Shown here: positions 10,416 through 19,922 of the stretch, in pieces
Numbering within the stretch: position 1 is the first letter of the stretch
How the letters are laid out: every line of letters begins with the position of its first letter
DNA from: Hyphomicrobiales bacterium
Lineage (GTDB): Bacteria; Pseudomonadota; Alphaproteobacteria; Rhizobiales; Aestuariivirgaceae
Reading direction: 5' to 3'
Length of the DNA stretch: 64,000 nt
Assembly (NCBI GenBank): GCA_016185245.1
Contig: JACPNZ010000005.1
Coordinates: 124,001 to 188,000, forward strand
Position numbers and translations under genes: made by a program
Notes under the pieces: model-generated
Told to the model about the DNA's origin: nothing
Seen by the model: the letters and a program-made list of their open reading frames with translations, nothing else
The model's database searches: none

Positions 10416-11177
10416 TCAGATCAATGCGATGGCCGATATCTGCCGGCCATAGTCGGACTGGCCGCGGTGGGTGGTGCGGCGGTAGCTGAAGAATTTCTTT
10501 TCGTCGGTAAAGGTGCAGAGGTCGAGCTTGATGACCTCGCCCGCCGCCTCGTCGCGCAGCCGCTTCTCGAGATAGCCGGCGAGGTCGAACCGGCTATGGC
10601 CGGCACGCCCGGAGGGCGTGAAGAACCGGCGGTTCATGGCGTCGGCCTCGATGAAGCGGGCCGGGAATTCCGGACCGACCTCGTAGGCCGCACCCGAGAT
10701 CATCGGTCCGATGACGGCGGTGATGTTGTGGCGGCTGGCACCCAGCGTCTCCATGGCCTCAAGGGTTGCCGCCGTGATGCCGGAAAGCGCCCCCTTCCAG
10801 CCGGCATGGGCAACCCCGATCACCCTCGCCTTGCGGTCGGCGAAGAGAATCGGCCCGCAATCGGCGGTGAGAACCCCGATGGCAAGACTGGGGCTTGCTG
10901 TCACCATGGCGTCGGCGCGGGGCCGCTCGGGCGAGGTCCAGCACCCGGTAACCGCCACGGCCGTGGCGCTGTGCACCTGATGGACCGATAGGAGACGGGG
11001 CTCGACGATGCCGAGGGCCGCGGCCACCACCTCGCGATTGCGCTTCACTGTGGGCTTGTCGTCGCCCGAGCCCAGCCCGCAGTTGAGCGAGGCGTAAAGC
11101 CCCTGCGAGTGGCCGCCCTGGCGAGTAAAGAAGCCATGCGACAGGAAGGGATGATCGAGGGCGTCGGATCGGATCAT
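10416..11177 (-). CDS. pgeF: PgeF/YfiH family purine nucleoside phosphorylase (laccase domain)
   Basis: This 253-residue member of the multicopper-polyphenol-oxidase-like family (YfiH, LACC1) includes proteins that act on purine nucleosides or edit cytoplasmic peptidoglycan precursors. The zinc-site residues are in place: His in VHQVHSATAV, Cys in LTADCGPILF and His in VAHAGWKGAL. The C-terminal FDLAGYLEKRL is also typical. Its ATG overlaps the stop codon of the upstream midA gene by four bases (ATGA), so translation is probably coupled. The symbol reflects family membership; substrate is not shown by sequence. Confidence 0.88.
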   Translation of the reverse strand: MIRSDALDHPFLSHGFFTRQGGHSQGLYASLNCGLGSGDDKPTVKRNREVVAAALGIVEPRLLSVHQVHSATAVAVTGCWTSPERPRADAMVTASPSLAIGVLTADCGPILFADRKARVIGVAHAGWKGALSGITAATLEAMETLGASRHNITAVIGPMISGAAYEVGPEFPARFIEADAMNRRFFTPSGRAGHSRFDLAGYLEKRLRDEAAGEVIKLDLCTFTDEKKFFSYRRTTHRGQSDYGRQISAIALI

Positions 11178-12223
11178 GGCTCGGCAAAGGGATAGGGTAT
11201 AGCAAGTCCGGGCGAGGTCGCGGCCAGGACCTTGAACAGGTTACCCATCTCCGCCTCGTCCGCAAGCCTTGTCTTGGCGCGCTGCAATCTCTCGCGTGTG
11301 GCGGCATCGGCCTTGGCGGCAAGGGCGGCGGTGCGGGCCTCAAGTCCCATAGCGAGGAGAAAGCTGCGCTGACTGAACGCCGGCGCGACCTTGGCGCCTG
11401 CGGCCGCCAGCGCCTTGCCGAGGGCTTCGAAATCCACATGCGAGGTGATGTCGCACTCGCCGGGGGCTTCGGTGACCGGAACGAATGTGTGGCGGCGAAG
11501 GGCCTGTAGTGTATCGCCCGGTGCCGATTGCAAATGGCCATAGTCGATGATGAGGGCCGCACCGCTATGTTCGATGAGCCTTCGTCCGATTGTCCCGGCG
11601 ATCTCGGTCCGCGCTGAAGAAACCTCCATCACATCGCCGTCGCGGCCACCTTGCCCCGGTTCGGCTGCGATAAGCCCCAGCGCCAACAATTCGCCATCGA
11701 GTCCCACCACGCGCTCGTGCCACTGCCCTTGCCGCTTCTCGAACTGGCGGATCGGCAGGGCATCGAAGAATTCATTGGCCACCAGCAGCATCGGACCGGC
11801 CGGAACCGTATCGAGCCTCGCATGCCAGGTGGCACCGGCGAGCCGCTGCTTCTGCTCGGCGCGAAGCGCCGGACTGGTCTCGACCAGATGCACCTCCACC
11901 GCCTCGGCAAACCCCGCCATCGCCGGCGCGGCCCGCAACATATCGCTCATCAGCGTGCCGCGCCCCGGGCCCAGTTCGACGAGGCTGAGCCGAGCGGGCC
12001 GGCCCATCGCTTGCCAAAATGCCGCACACCACACCCCGATCAATTCGCCGAAGGCTTGCGAGATTTCCGGCGCGGTGATGAAGTCCCCGGCCTCGCCGAA
12101 AGGTTGGCGCGCCATGTAATAGCCGTACTGCGGATGGCCGAGGCAAAGGCCCAAGTAGCGGTCAAGCCGCATCGGCCCGTCGCTATCGATCATTTCGCGG
12201 ATCAGTTTCTCAAGCGGCGGCAC
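11174..12223 (-). CDS. SAM-dependent methyltransferase of the MidA/NDUFAF7 family
   Basis: This 349-residue protein has the family N-terminus (LIREMIDSDGPMRLDRYL...YYMARQPFG..GDFITAPEISQ) and the SAM-binding glycine loop VELGPGRGTLM near residues 101-111. NDUFAF7, the mitochondrial relative, methylates an arginine in a complex I subunit, and the bacterial homologues are presumed protein methyltransferases. It probably starts at a GTG (12223), which overlaps the lgt 3' end by 14 bases; lgt-midA-pgeF then form one overlapping cluster, an arrangement common in Rhizobiales. Confidence 0.87.
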   Translation of the reverse strand: MPPLEKLIREMIDSDGPMRLDRYLGLCLGHPQYGYYMARQPFGEAGDFITAPEISQAFGELIGVWCAAFWQAMGRPARLSLVELGPGRGTLMSDMLRAAPAMAGFAEAVEVHLVETSPALRAEQKQRLAGATWHARLDTVPAGPMLLVANEFFDALPIRQFEKRQGQWHERVVGLDGELLALGLIAAEPGQGGRDGDVMEVSSARTEIAGTIGRRLIEHSGAALIIDYGHLQSAPGDTLQALRRHTFVPVTEAPGECDITSHVDFEALGKALAAAGAKVAPAFSQRSFLLAMGLEARTAALAAKADAATRERLQRAKTRLADEAEMGNLFKVLAATSPGLAIPYPFAEP

Positions 12224-13034
12224 GGCGCGATCTGACCAGCAGCCAGATACCGATCACGCACAGCGGCAGCGACAGGATCATGCCCATGGTGAGAAAGCCG
12301 GCGAAGTAACCCAGTTGGGCATCGGGCTCGCGCGCCGTCTCGACCAGGATGCGCGACAGCCCGTAGCCCAGCGCGAAGATGCCCGAAGCCCGGCCCGGAT
12401 GTTTCAGCGCCTGAAAGCGGTGCGTGGCGATGCGGACAACAACGAACAATACCAGGCCTTCGAGTGTCGCCTCATAGAGCTGGCTCGGATGGCGCGGCAC
12501 CTGCAGGGGATCGGCCGGAAACACCATGGCCCAGGGCACGTCGGTCGCCCGGCCGTAAAGCTCGCCGTTGACGAAGTTGGCAAGCCGCCCGAGGCCCAGC
12601 CCCACCGGCACCGAGGCAGCTCCCAGGTCAAGCATACGGTCAAGCCCGGCGCCGATTTTCCTGCCGTAGAAGTAACAGGCCGCCACCACACCGAGGAAGC
12701 CGCCATGGAACGACATGCCGCCATCCCAGATGCGCAGGATGTCGATGGGGTTAGCCAGGTAATGCAGCGGATTGTAGAACAGCACGTAACCCACTCGCCC
12801 GCCGAGCACGACGCCGAGGAGCGACCAGACGAAGAAGTCGTCGATCTGCGCCGCCGTCATGGTGGGCTTGGCGCCACCCCACAGGGCCTTGTTGCCGGTG
12901 AGCCGCTTCATGTACCACTGGGCAAAGAGCAGTGCGGCGATGTAAGCGAGCGCATACCAGCGCACCACGAAGGGGCCGAGTGAAAAGGCCACCGGATCGA
13001 TGTTGGGATAGGCGATGAGGGCGAGATCGGTCAT
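12210..13034 (-). CDS. lgt: Prolipoprotein diacylglyceryl transferase
   Basis: Lgt attaches diacylglycerol from phosphatidylglycerol to the lipobox cysteine of prolipoproteins in the inner membrane. This 274-residue, multi-helix protein shows the family landmarks GGRVGYVLFYN, MSFHGGFLGV and the Lgt signature GRLANFVNGELYGR. I chose the ATG at 13034 because the first membrane region (SLGPFVVRWYAL) follows soon after; an earlier in-frame codon would add an unrelated 30-residue leader. It heads the lgt-midA-pgeF cluster and would process the lipoproteins in this window (BamD, the 8163 lipoprotein, the extensin-like protein). Confidence 0.95.
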   Translation of the reverse strand: MTDLALIAYPNIDPVAFSLGPFVVRWYALAYIAALLFAQWYMKRLTGNKALWGGAKPTMTAAQIDDFFVWSLLGVVLGGRVGYVLFYNPLHYLANPIDILRIWDGGMSFHGGFLGVVAACYFYGRKIGAGLDRMLDLGAASVPVGLGLGRLANFVNGELYGRATDVPWAMVFPADPLQVPRHPSQLYEATLEGLVLFVVVRIATHRFQALKHPGRASGIFALGYGLSRILVETAREPDAQLGYFAGFLTMGMILSLPLCVIGIWLLVRSRRAAA

Positions 13035-13150
13035 GGACTGGTGAAACTGGCCGCGAATCGCACCGCCGTCAAGACTGACATCCCGTGACGCTGCGGCCCC
13101 TTGAAGAATATCGCCGCAGCCCATAGCTAGTGGGTGGAGAGGGCCCCGCC

Positions 13151-13435
13151 ATGACCACTACGCAATCGCGCTTTTTCGATGAGCTTGCCAAGCTGATGAC
13201 CAATGCCGCCGGTGCCGCCCAGGGGGTGCGCCGCGAGATCGATACGCTGGTTCAGGGTCAGGTCGAGCGCGTCATCAACAATCTCGAGCTGGTCAAGCGC
13301 GACGACTTCGAGGTGGTGAAGGCCATGGCCGCCAAGGCGCGCGAGGAAAACGACGCCCTCGCCAGGCGGATCGCCGCCCTCGAGGCCAGGCTCGGCATCG
13401 CGGCCGAATCATCCTCCGACTCCCCCGTCGGTTGA
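13151..13435 (+). CDS. ubiK: Ubiquinone biosynthesis accessory factor UbiK (BMFP family)
   Basis: This 94-residue, mostly helical protein has a membrane-associating N-terminal helix (FFDELAKLMTNAAGAAQGV) and a C-terminal coiled coil (RDDFEVVKAMAAKAREENDA) that ends in LEARL. This is the BMFP/UbiK layout. UbiK helps the ubiquinone biosynthetic complex in Escherichia coli. It is divergent from lgt, with 116 bases between the starts. The ATG at 13151 begins at the family N-terminus; the frame is open seven codons further upstream. Confidence 0.85.
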   Translation: MTTTQSRFFDELAKLMTNAAGAAQGVRREIDTLVQGQVERVINNLELVKRDDFEVVKAMAAKAREENDALARRIAALEARLGIAAESSSDSPVG

Positions 13436-13559
13436 TTGCCCACGAATCTGTGGAGGAATCACCTCCCATCGGGGCTTGAGGCTTGTTGCGACTCAAAGGC
13501 TTGGGCACGGTCGCCATGGCGGCGGGGAAGTAACCCCGAACCCGCCGGAGACTTGCTTG

Positions 13560-14060
13560 ATGGCCTTGAACCAGGCGTTCGACACCGACCACCCCAATCC
13601 GCTCGACCGGGTCGAGCGGCTGGCCGAGCGGCGGCGCTGGAGCTTTGACCGCACCAACCCGCACGAAGTTACCATGCTGGTCGAGGGCGCCTGGAGCGAT
13701 CTCCATGTCGCCATGAACTGGCGCGACGAGCTTGAGACCCTGCATGTCGCCTGCACTTTCGACGCCAAGGTGCCGCAGGGGCGCCTGGCCGAGACGGCCC
13801 GCCTGGTGGCCCTCGTCAACTCCCAGCTGCTGCACGGCCATTTCGACCTGTGGCTGGCCGACGGCAGCCTGGTGTTCAGGAACAGCTTGCTGTTGACCGG
13901 CGGGGCCGAGGCCAACGACCCGCAATGCGAGGCCCTGATCAAGCTGGCGGTGGAAACCTGCCAGCGCTATTTTCCCGCCGTGCAGTTCGTCGTCTGGGCC
14001 GGTCGCAATGCCGAGAACGCCCTGGCCTCGAGCCTGTTCGAGACCATGGGGCAAGCATGA
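13560..14060 (+). CDS. YbjN domain-containing protein
   Basis: This 166-residue protein with a single YbjN fold (type III secretion chaperone-like) includes the recurrent LLHGHFDLWLADGSLVFRN segment. E. coli YbjN affects motility and stress phenotypes, but the molecular role is unknown. In alphaproteobacteria it typically sits immediately upstream of proC, as here. The ATG at 13560 is preceded by GGAG about ten bases upstream; a start at 13476 would add an unrelated 28-residue leader. The stop codon lies inside a palindromic repeat element. Confidence 0.85.
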   Translation: MALNQAFDTDHPNPLDRVERLAERRRWSFDRTNPHEVTMLVEGAWSDLHVAMNWRDELETLHVACTFDAKVPQGRLAETARLVALVNSQLLHGHFDLWLADGSLVFRNSLLLTGGAEANDPQCEALIKLAVETCQRYFPAVQFVVWAGRNAENALASSLFETMGQA

Positions 14061-14099
14061 TCCCGAAAAGTGGGAGCCGGTGTTCGGACCGGATCATGC
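14055..14099. repeat. Rhizobiales-type palindromic intergenic element (GCATGATC...GATCATGC)
   Basis: GCATGATCC (14055-14063) is mirrored by GGATCATGC (14091-14099), with a further inner pair CCGAA (14063-14067) and TTCGG (14083-14087), so the RNA could form a long hairpin. The arrangement and the phrase TGATCCCGAAAAGTGGGAGC match a short palindromic repeat that I recall as scattered widely between genes in Rhizobiales genomes. It includes the stop codon of the YbjN gene and ends 13 bases before the proC start. Confidence 0.75.
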
Positions 14100-14112
14100 G
14101 AAGGGAAAATGC

Positions 14113-14931
14113 ATGATCGAATTAACAGGTACCCTGGCGCTGGTCGGCGCCGGCAAGATGGGCGGCGCCTTGCTCGAAGGCTGGCTGAAGGGTGGAGCCG
14201 AGGCGCGCCGCATCGTGGTGCTCGATCCCGCCCCTCCGCCCGAGGTGAAGGCGGTGATCGAGGCCCATGGCGTCAGACTCAATCCGCCGGTGGCGCAAGT
14301 GACCGACGCTGAAGTGGTGGTGATCGCGGTCAAGCCCCAGGTCATGGAAGACGTGCTGCCCGGCGTCGTGGCGCTGAAATCCGCCAGGCCCCTTATCCTG
14401 TCGGTCGCCGCCGGCAAGACCATTGCCTCCTTCGAGCGCCATTTCGGCAGCGATACGGCGGTCATTCGCACCATTCCCAATACCCCGGCGGCGATCGGCC
14501 GCGGCATCACCGCCATGGCCTCCAACCCCCATGTCAGTGCAGCCCAGGAAGCCCTGGCGCGCACCCTTCTTTCGGCCGTCGGCGAAGTGGTGACGGTTGC
14601 CGATGAATCCCTGATCGACGCGGCGACCGCACTATCGGGCTCGGGGCCGGCCTATGTATTCTACCTGACCGAATGCCTTGCCGCGGCGGGCGCCAAGGCG
14701 GGGCTTCCCGAAGATCTCGCCATGCAGTTGGCCCGCGCCACCGTGGCGGGAGCGGGCGAACTCATGCGGGTCACCGGCCTTCCCGCCGCAACCCTTCGCC
14801 AAAATGTCACCTCGCCCAAGGGCACCACCCATGCGGCCTTGCAAATCCTCATGGCCGACAACGGGATGCAGCCCCTGTTCGATCGGGCCATCGCCGCGGC
14901 AACGAAACGCTCGCGCGAACTGGCGAGCTGA
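14113..14931 (+). CDS. proC: Pyrroline-5-carboxylate reductase
   Basis: This performs the last step of proline synthesis, NAD(P)H-dependent reduction of pyrroline-5-carboxylate. The 272-residue protein has an N-terminal Rossmann loop LVGAGKMGGAL (residues 9-19) and the family signature around ALSGSGPAYVF, followed by LRQNVTSPKGTT in the C-terminal dimerisation domain. The ATG at 14113 sits just after a palindromic repeat, with AAGGGAA upstream as ribosome-binding site. csaA follows after 3 bases. Confidence 0.95.
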   Translation: MIELTGTLALVGAGKMGGALLEGWLKGGAEARRIVVLDPAPPPEVKAVIEAHGVRLNPPVAQVTDAEVVVIAVKPQVMEDVLPGVVALKSARPLILSVAAGKTIASFERHFGSDTAVIRTIPNTPAAIGRGITAMASNPHVSAAQEALARTLLSAVGEVVTVADESLIDAATALSGSGPAYVFYLTECLAAAGAKAGLPEDLAMQLARATVAGAGELMRVTGLPAATLRQNVTSPKGTTHAALQILMADNGMQPLFDRAIAAATKRSRELAS

Positions 14932-14934
14932 GCC

Positions 14935-15270
14935 ATGGCGATCTCCTTCGACGATTTCCTCAAAGTCGATATCCGCGTCGGTACCATCGTTGCCGTCGAT
15001 CCCTTTCCCGAGGCACGAAAGCCCGCCTACAAGTTGAAGATCGATTTCGGCGAGGCCTTGGGCGTCAAGAAATCCTCGGCCCAGATCACCAAATACTACA
15101 AGCCGGAAAATCTCATCGGCCGCCAGGTAGCGGCGGTGGTCAATTTCCCGCCGCGCCAGATCGGTCCCTTCATGTCGGAAGTCCTGACGGTCGGCTTTCC
15201 CGACCCCGACGGCGAAGTGGTGCTGGTGGCGGTCGAGCGCCCCGTGCCGAACGGGGGAAGGCTGTTCTAG
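14935..15270 (+). CDS. csaA: CsaA-type tRNA-binding domain protein
   Basis: This 111-residue single OB-fold tRNA-binding domain (as in the C-terminus of methionyl-tRNA synthetase and in CsaA) is recognised from [14 protein letters not shown] near the start and from [18 protein letters not shown] and [16 protein letters not shown] further on. Bacillus CsaA is a dimeric secretion-related chaperone; the function of the proteobacterial proteins is less clear. It begins 3 bases after proC and is presumably co-transcribed. The stop is 8 bases from the end of the convergent gene. Confidence 0.9.
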   Translation: MAISFDDFLKVDIRVGTIVAVDPFPEARKPAYKLKIDFGEALGVKKSSAQITKYYKPENLIGRQVAAVVNFPPRQIGPFMSEVLTVGFPDPDGEVVLVAVERPVPNGGRLF

Positions 15271-15278
15271 CGGCGCTG

Positions 15279-15686
15279 TCACCGCCACAGCCGACGGAGA
15301 AAGTCGCGATGGCGTACGGAGCTGCTCCAGATGTCGACCGGCGGCGGTTCGCCGAATATCTTTTGATAGGACTCCGTCGTGCTCGCCGCACCGTCGACCA
15401 GCGGCCGCTCGACGATCATCCCCGCCAGCGCCTCCCAGTAGTTGGGGTCCTGGGCCTCATGCTGCCGCATCACCCGCTCGATCGGTGCGGGTGGTGTAAC
15501 CGCATGGCCGGCCCGCATCGCCAGAAACAGAAAGCGCCGGTATTCCTCGACCAGGCGCCGTGCCGCGCCGATATCAACGCGCTCGGCCTTCGCCGCCAGA
15601 TGCGGCAGCGACAGCCTGGAATCGCCCGCCTGCCGCTCGAGGAAGGCGAGCCTCAGCCACAGGGGATCGAGGCGGTAGTCGTCCAT
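15279..15686 (-). CDS. Hypothetical protein, resembles the glycine-rich-domain-like family
   Basis: This 135-residue protein has no signal peptide or membrane segment. The pattern VEEYRRFLFLAMRAGHAVTP, followed by a PNYWEALAG segment and SYQKIFGEPPPVDIW at the C-terminus, recalls small proteins of the glycine-rich-domain-containing-protein-like type, in which the same blocks occur in the same order. The usual W-H-x-H core is replaced here by MRQHEA. Function is unknown. It begins 38 bases downstream of the ligA stop on the same strand and may be the last gene of the recN-ligA unit. The frame is open far upstream, antisense-like, inside ligA; the ATG at 15686 avoids that overlap. Confidence 0.55.
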   Translation of the reverse strand: MDDYRLDPLWLRLAFLERQAGDSRLSLPHLAAKAERVDIGAARRLVEEYRRFLFLAMRAGHAVTPPAPIERVMRQHEAQDPNYWEALAGMIVERPLVDGAASTTESYQKIFGEPPPVDIWSSSVRHRDFLRRLWR

Positions 15687-15724
15687 TCGGGCAGAAAAGC
15701 ACCACCAGCTTTCGCGAAGTCGTC

Positions 15725-17830
<2,106 letters not shown>

Positions 17831-19507
17831 TTAACCACGTCCGCGCAGCAATTCGTCGGCCTGGGCCCGGGCCGCGTCCGTCACCTTGGCCCCCGACAGC
17901 ATGCGCGCCACCTCCTCGCGGCGGCTGTGGTCCGACAGGGCCTGCACCCTGGTCACCATGCGTTTGGGTTTCGAGCCCACCTCCTCCATCTTGGAGATCA
18001 GCATGTGCCGGGAGGCCCGGGCGGCAACCTGGGGGCTATGGGTGACCGCCAGCACCTGCAGGCCCTCGGCGAGCTTTGCCAACCTCGCGCCGATGGCATC
18101 GGCCACGGCACCCCCAACGCCCGTATCGATTTCATCGAAGATCAGCGTCGGCGCCGAACCCCTGGCCGCCAGCACCACCTTGAGCGCCAGCATGAAGCGG
18201 GCAAGCTCGCCGCCGGAGGCCACCTTCATCAGCGGCGCCAGGGGCGTTCCCGGATTGGCCGAGACCAGGAATTCGATGCGGTCGATACCGTATGGCCCGG
18301 GCTTGCCGGCATCGGTGTCGATCCTGGTCTCGAAGCGGGCCCGTTCCAGTTTGAGCGGCGGCAGTTCGGCGACGACCGCCTTGTCGAGAGCCCTGGCCGC
18401 CGCCCGCCGGCGATTGCTGAGCTTCTCGGCCAGGGCGTCGTAGGCCGCCTTTGCCTCGCGCCAGGAATTTTCGAGTAACAGCAGTCGCGCTCCCCCGTCG
18501 CTCAAGGCTGCAAGCTCGCGCTCAAAACGCAGGGCGACCGCCGCCAGCTCATCGACCGGGCACTTGAACTTGCGCGCCGCCGCCTTGAGGGCGAACAGCC
18601 GCTCCTCGGATTTCTCCAGCTCGCGCGGGTCAAAGACGAAGGCCCGCTGGGCCTCGGCGATCGCCCGGTCGGCCTCGCCCATTTCGGTGAGCACCCGGTC
18701 GAGTGCCGCACAGACCTGGTCGAGGCGGCCTGCCGCCGGTTCACGCCGGCGCTCGAGCTTGCGGAGCGCCGCATTGAGCCGTGCCGTCGACGTGCCATCC
18801 CCCGCCAAGGCCTCCGAGGCCTCGGTCAGAACCTCGGCGTATTGTTCCGCCGACATCATCAGCTGGCGCGCCTCGGCAAGCCGGGTTTCCTCGCCCGGCG
18901 CCGGATCGAGCGCCCTGAGCTCCTCGGCCGCATGTTCGAGATAGTCGCGCTCGGCCTCGGCCCGCTCCATCAGCGCCCGATGCTGGTCGAGAGCCTCCCG
19001 GGCGGCGGCAAGTGCGCCCCAGGCATCGGCCACGGCCTTGGCATCGCGCTCGAGACCGGCGAAGGCATCGACGAGCCGCCGGTGCACGCTAACCTCGACC
19101 AGGGCCCGATCGGCATGCTGGCCATGAATTTCGGCGATCGCGCCGGCGATCTGGCGCAGCAGATTGAGGCTGACCGGCTGGTCGTTGATACTGGCCCGGC
19201 TCGGCCCATCGGCATTCTGGATACGGCGGATCACCAGCTCGCCGTCGCAATCGATCCCCTGCTCCTTGAGGAGGACGAAGGCCGTGTGCCCTGCCGGCAA
19301 GGCAAATCCGGCGGTCACCACGCCGCGCTCCGCGCCCACCCGCACCAGCGAGGCATCGCCGCGCGCCCCCAGCGCCAAGCCGAGGGCATCGAGCAGGATC
19401 GATTTCCCCGCCCCCGTCTCGCCGGTGAGCACGGTCAAGCGCGGATCGAGCGTCAGGTCGAGCTTTTCGATGAGGACGATGTCGCGGATCGAGAGGGCGG
19501 TCAGCAT
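17831..19507 (-). CDS. recN: DNA repair protein RecN
   Basis: This 558-residue SMC-like ATPase works in double-strand break repair. It has the N-terminal Walker A GETGAGKSILLDAL (residues 30-43), a central coiled coil of about 300 residues rich in Ala, Glu and Arg, and the C-terminal signature and Walker B half (SGGELARFMLALKVV... PTLIFDEIDTGVGG). The ATG at 19507 starts at the family N-terminus MLTALSIRDIVLI. In related genomes bamD lies directly upstream; here 10 kb of RTX genes on the opposite strand intervene, so recN must have its own promoter. Confidence 0.95.
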   Translation of the reverse strand: MLTALSIRDIVLIEKLDLTLDPRLTVLTGETGAGKSILLDALGLALGARGDASLVRVGAERGVVTAGFALPAGHTAFVLLKEQGIDCDGELVIRRIQNADGPSRASINDQPVSLNLLRQIAGAIAEIHGQHADRALVEVSVHRRLVDAFAGLERDAKAVADAWGALAAAREALDQHRALMERAEAERDYLEHAAEELRALDPAPGEETRLAEARQLMMSAEQYAEVLTEASEALAGDGTSTARLNAALRKLERRREPAAGRLDQVCAALDRVLTEMGEADRAIAEAQRAFVFDPRELEKSEERLFALKAAARKFKCPVDELAAVALRFERELAALSDGGARLLLLENSWREAKAAYDALAEKLSNRRRAAARALDKAVVAELPPLKLERARFETRIDTDAGKPGPYGIDRIEFLVSANPGTPLAPLMKVASGGELARFMLALKVVLAARGSAPTLIFDEIDTGVGGAVADAIGARLAKLAEGLQVLAVTHSPQVAARASRHMLISKMEEVGSKPKRMVTRVQALSDHSRREEVARMLSGAKVTDAARAQADELLRGRG

Positions 19508-19922
19508 GGCCCCTTATAACCGAGTCTCGAAGCCCGGCGCGAGGGGGACGTGAAGCCTCCGGCGGCGGCAACCGAATCCGCCCGATTGCAATTCGCGGCA
19601 AACTTTACCGGTTGCTGAATTGGCCGACGCGGGCCCGGCAAATTCCCTGCGCATGATTAAGTTGGGATTACCGGCGCGCCACGCCGCGAAACAGATCGCC
19701 TTTTCTACAACTGGAGTAAAAATATACCTCGAAACTCGCTCATTGCGGGTAATTAGTTCTTGACGACATTTACCTTGTTCGATTGCCGCTGAAGTTTCCG
19801 TCGCTTAGCTTCTCCGCCATGACCGCGAACTGCGCGACCGGTTTCCTCACCCTCTGGCACGACAGCGCCAGCAACAAGATGGAACCGGCGTTTGGCGCAT
19901 TCGACGGCGCTGGAGGAGCGAC
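19508..19922. other. 415-base divergent intergenic region between recN and the giant RTX gene
   Basis: This must carry the promoters for recN (minus) and the 2,428-residue RTX gene (plus). The central part (about 19660-19800) is more AT-rich than its surroundings. A TTGACG hexamer at 19760-19765 could be a -35 box for the plus strand, but no good -10 follows at 16-18 bases. GGAGGAG at 19912-19918 is the ribosome-binding site of the RTX gene. I see no repeat or transposon end. Confidence 0.4.
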
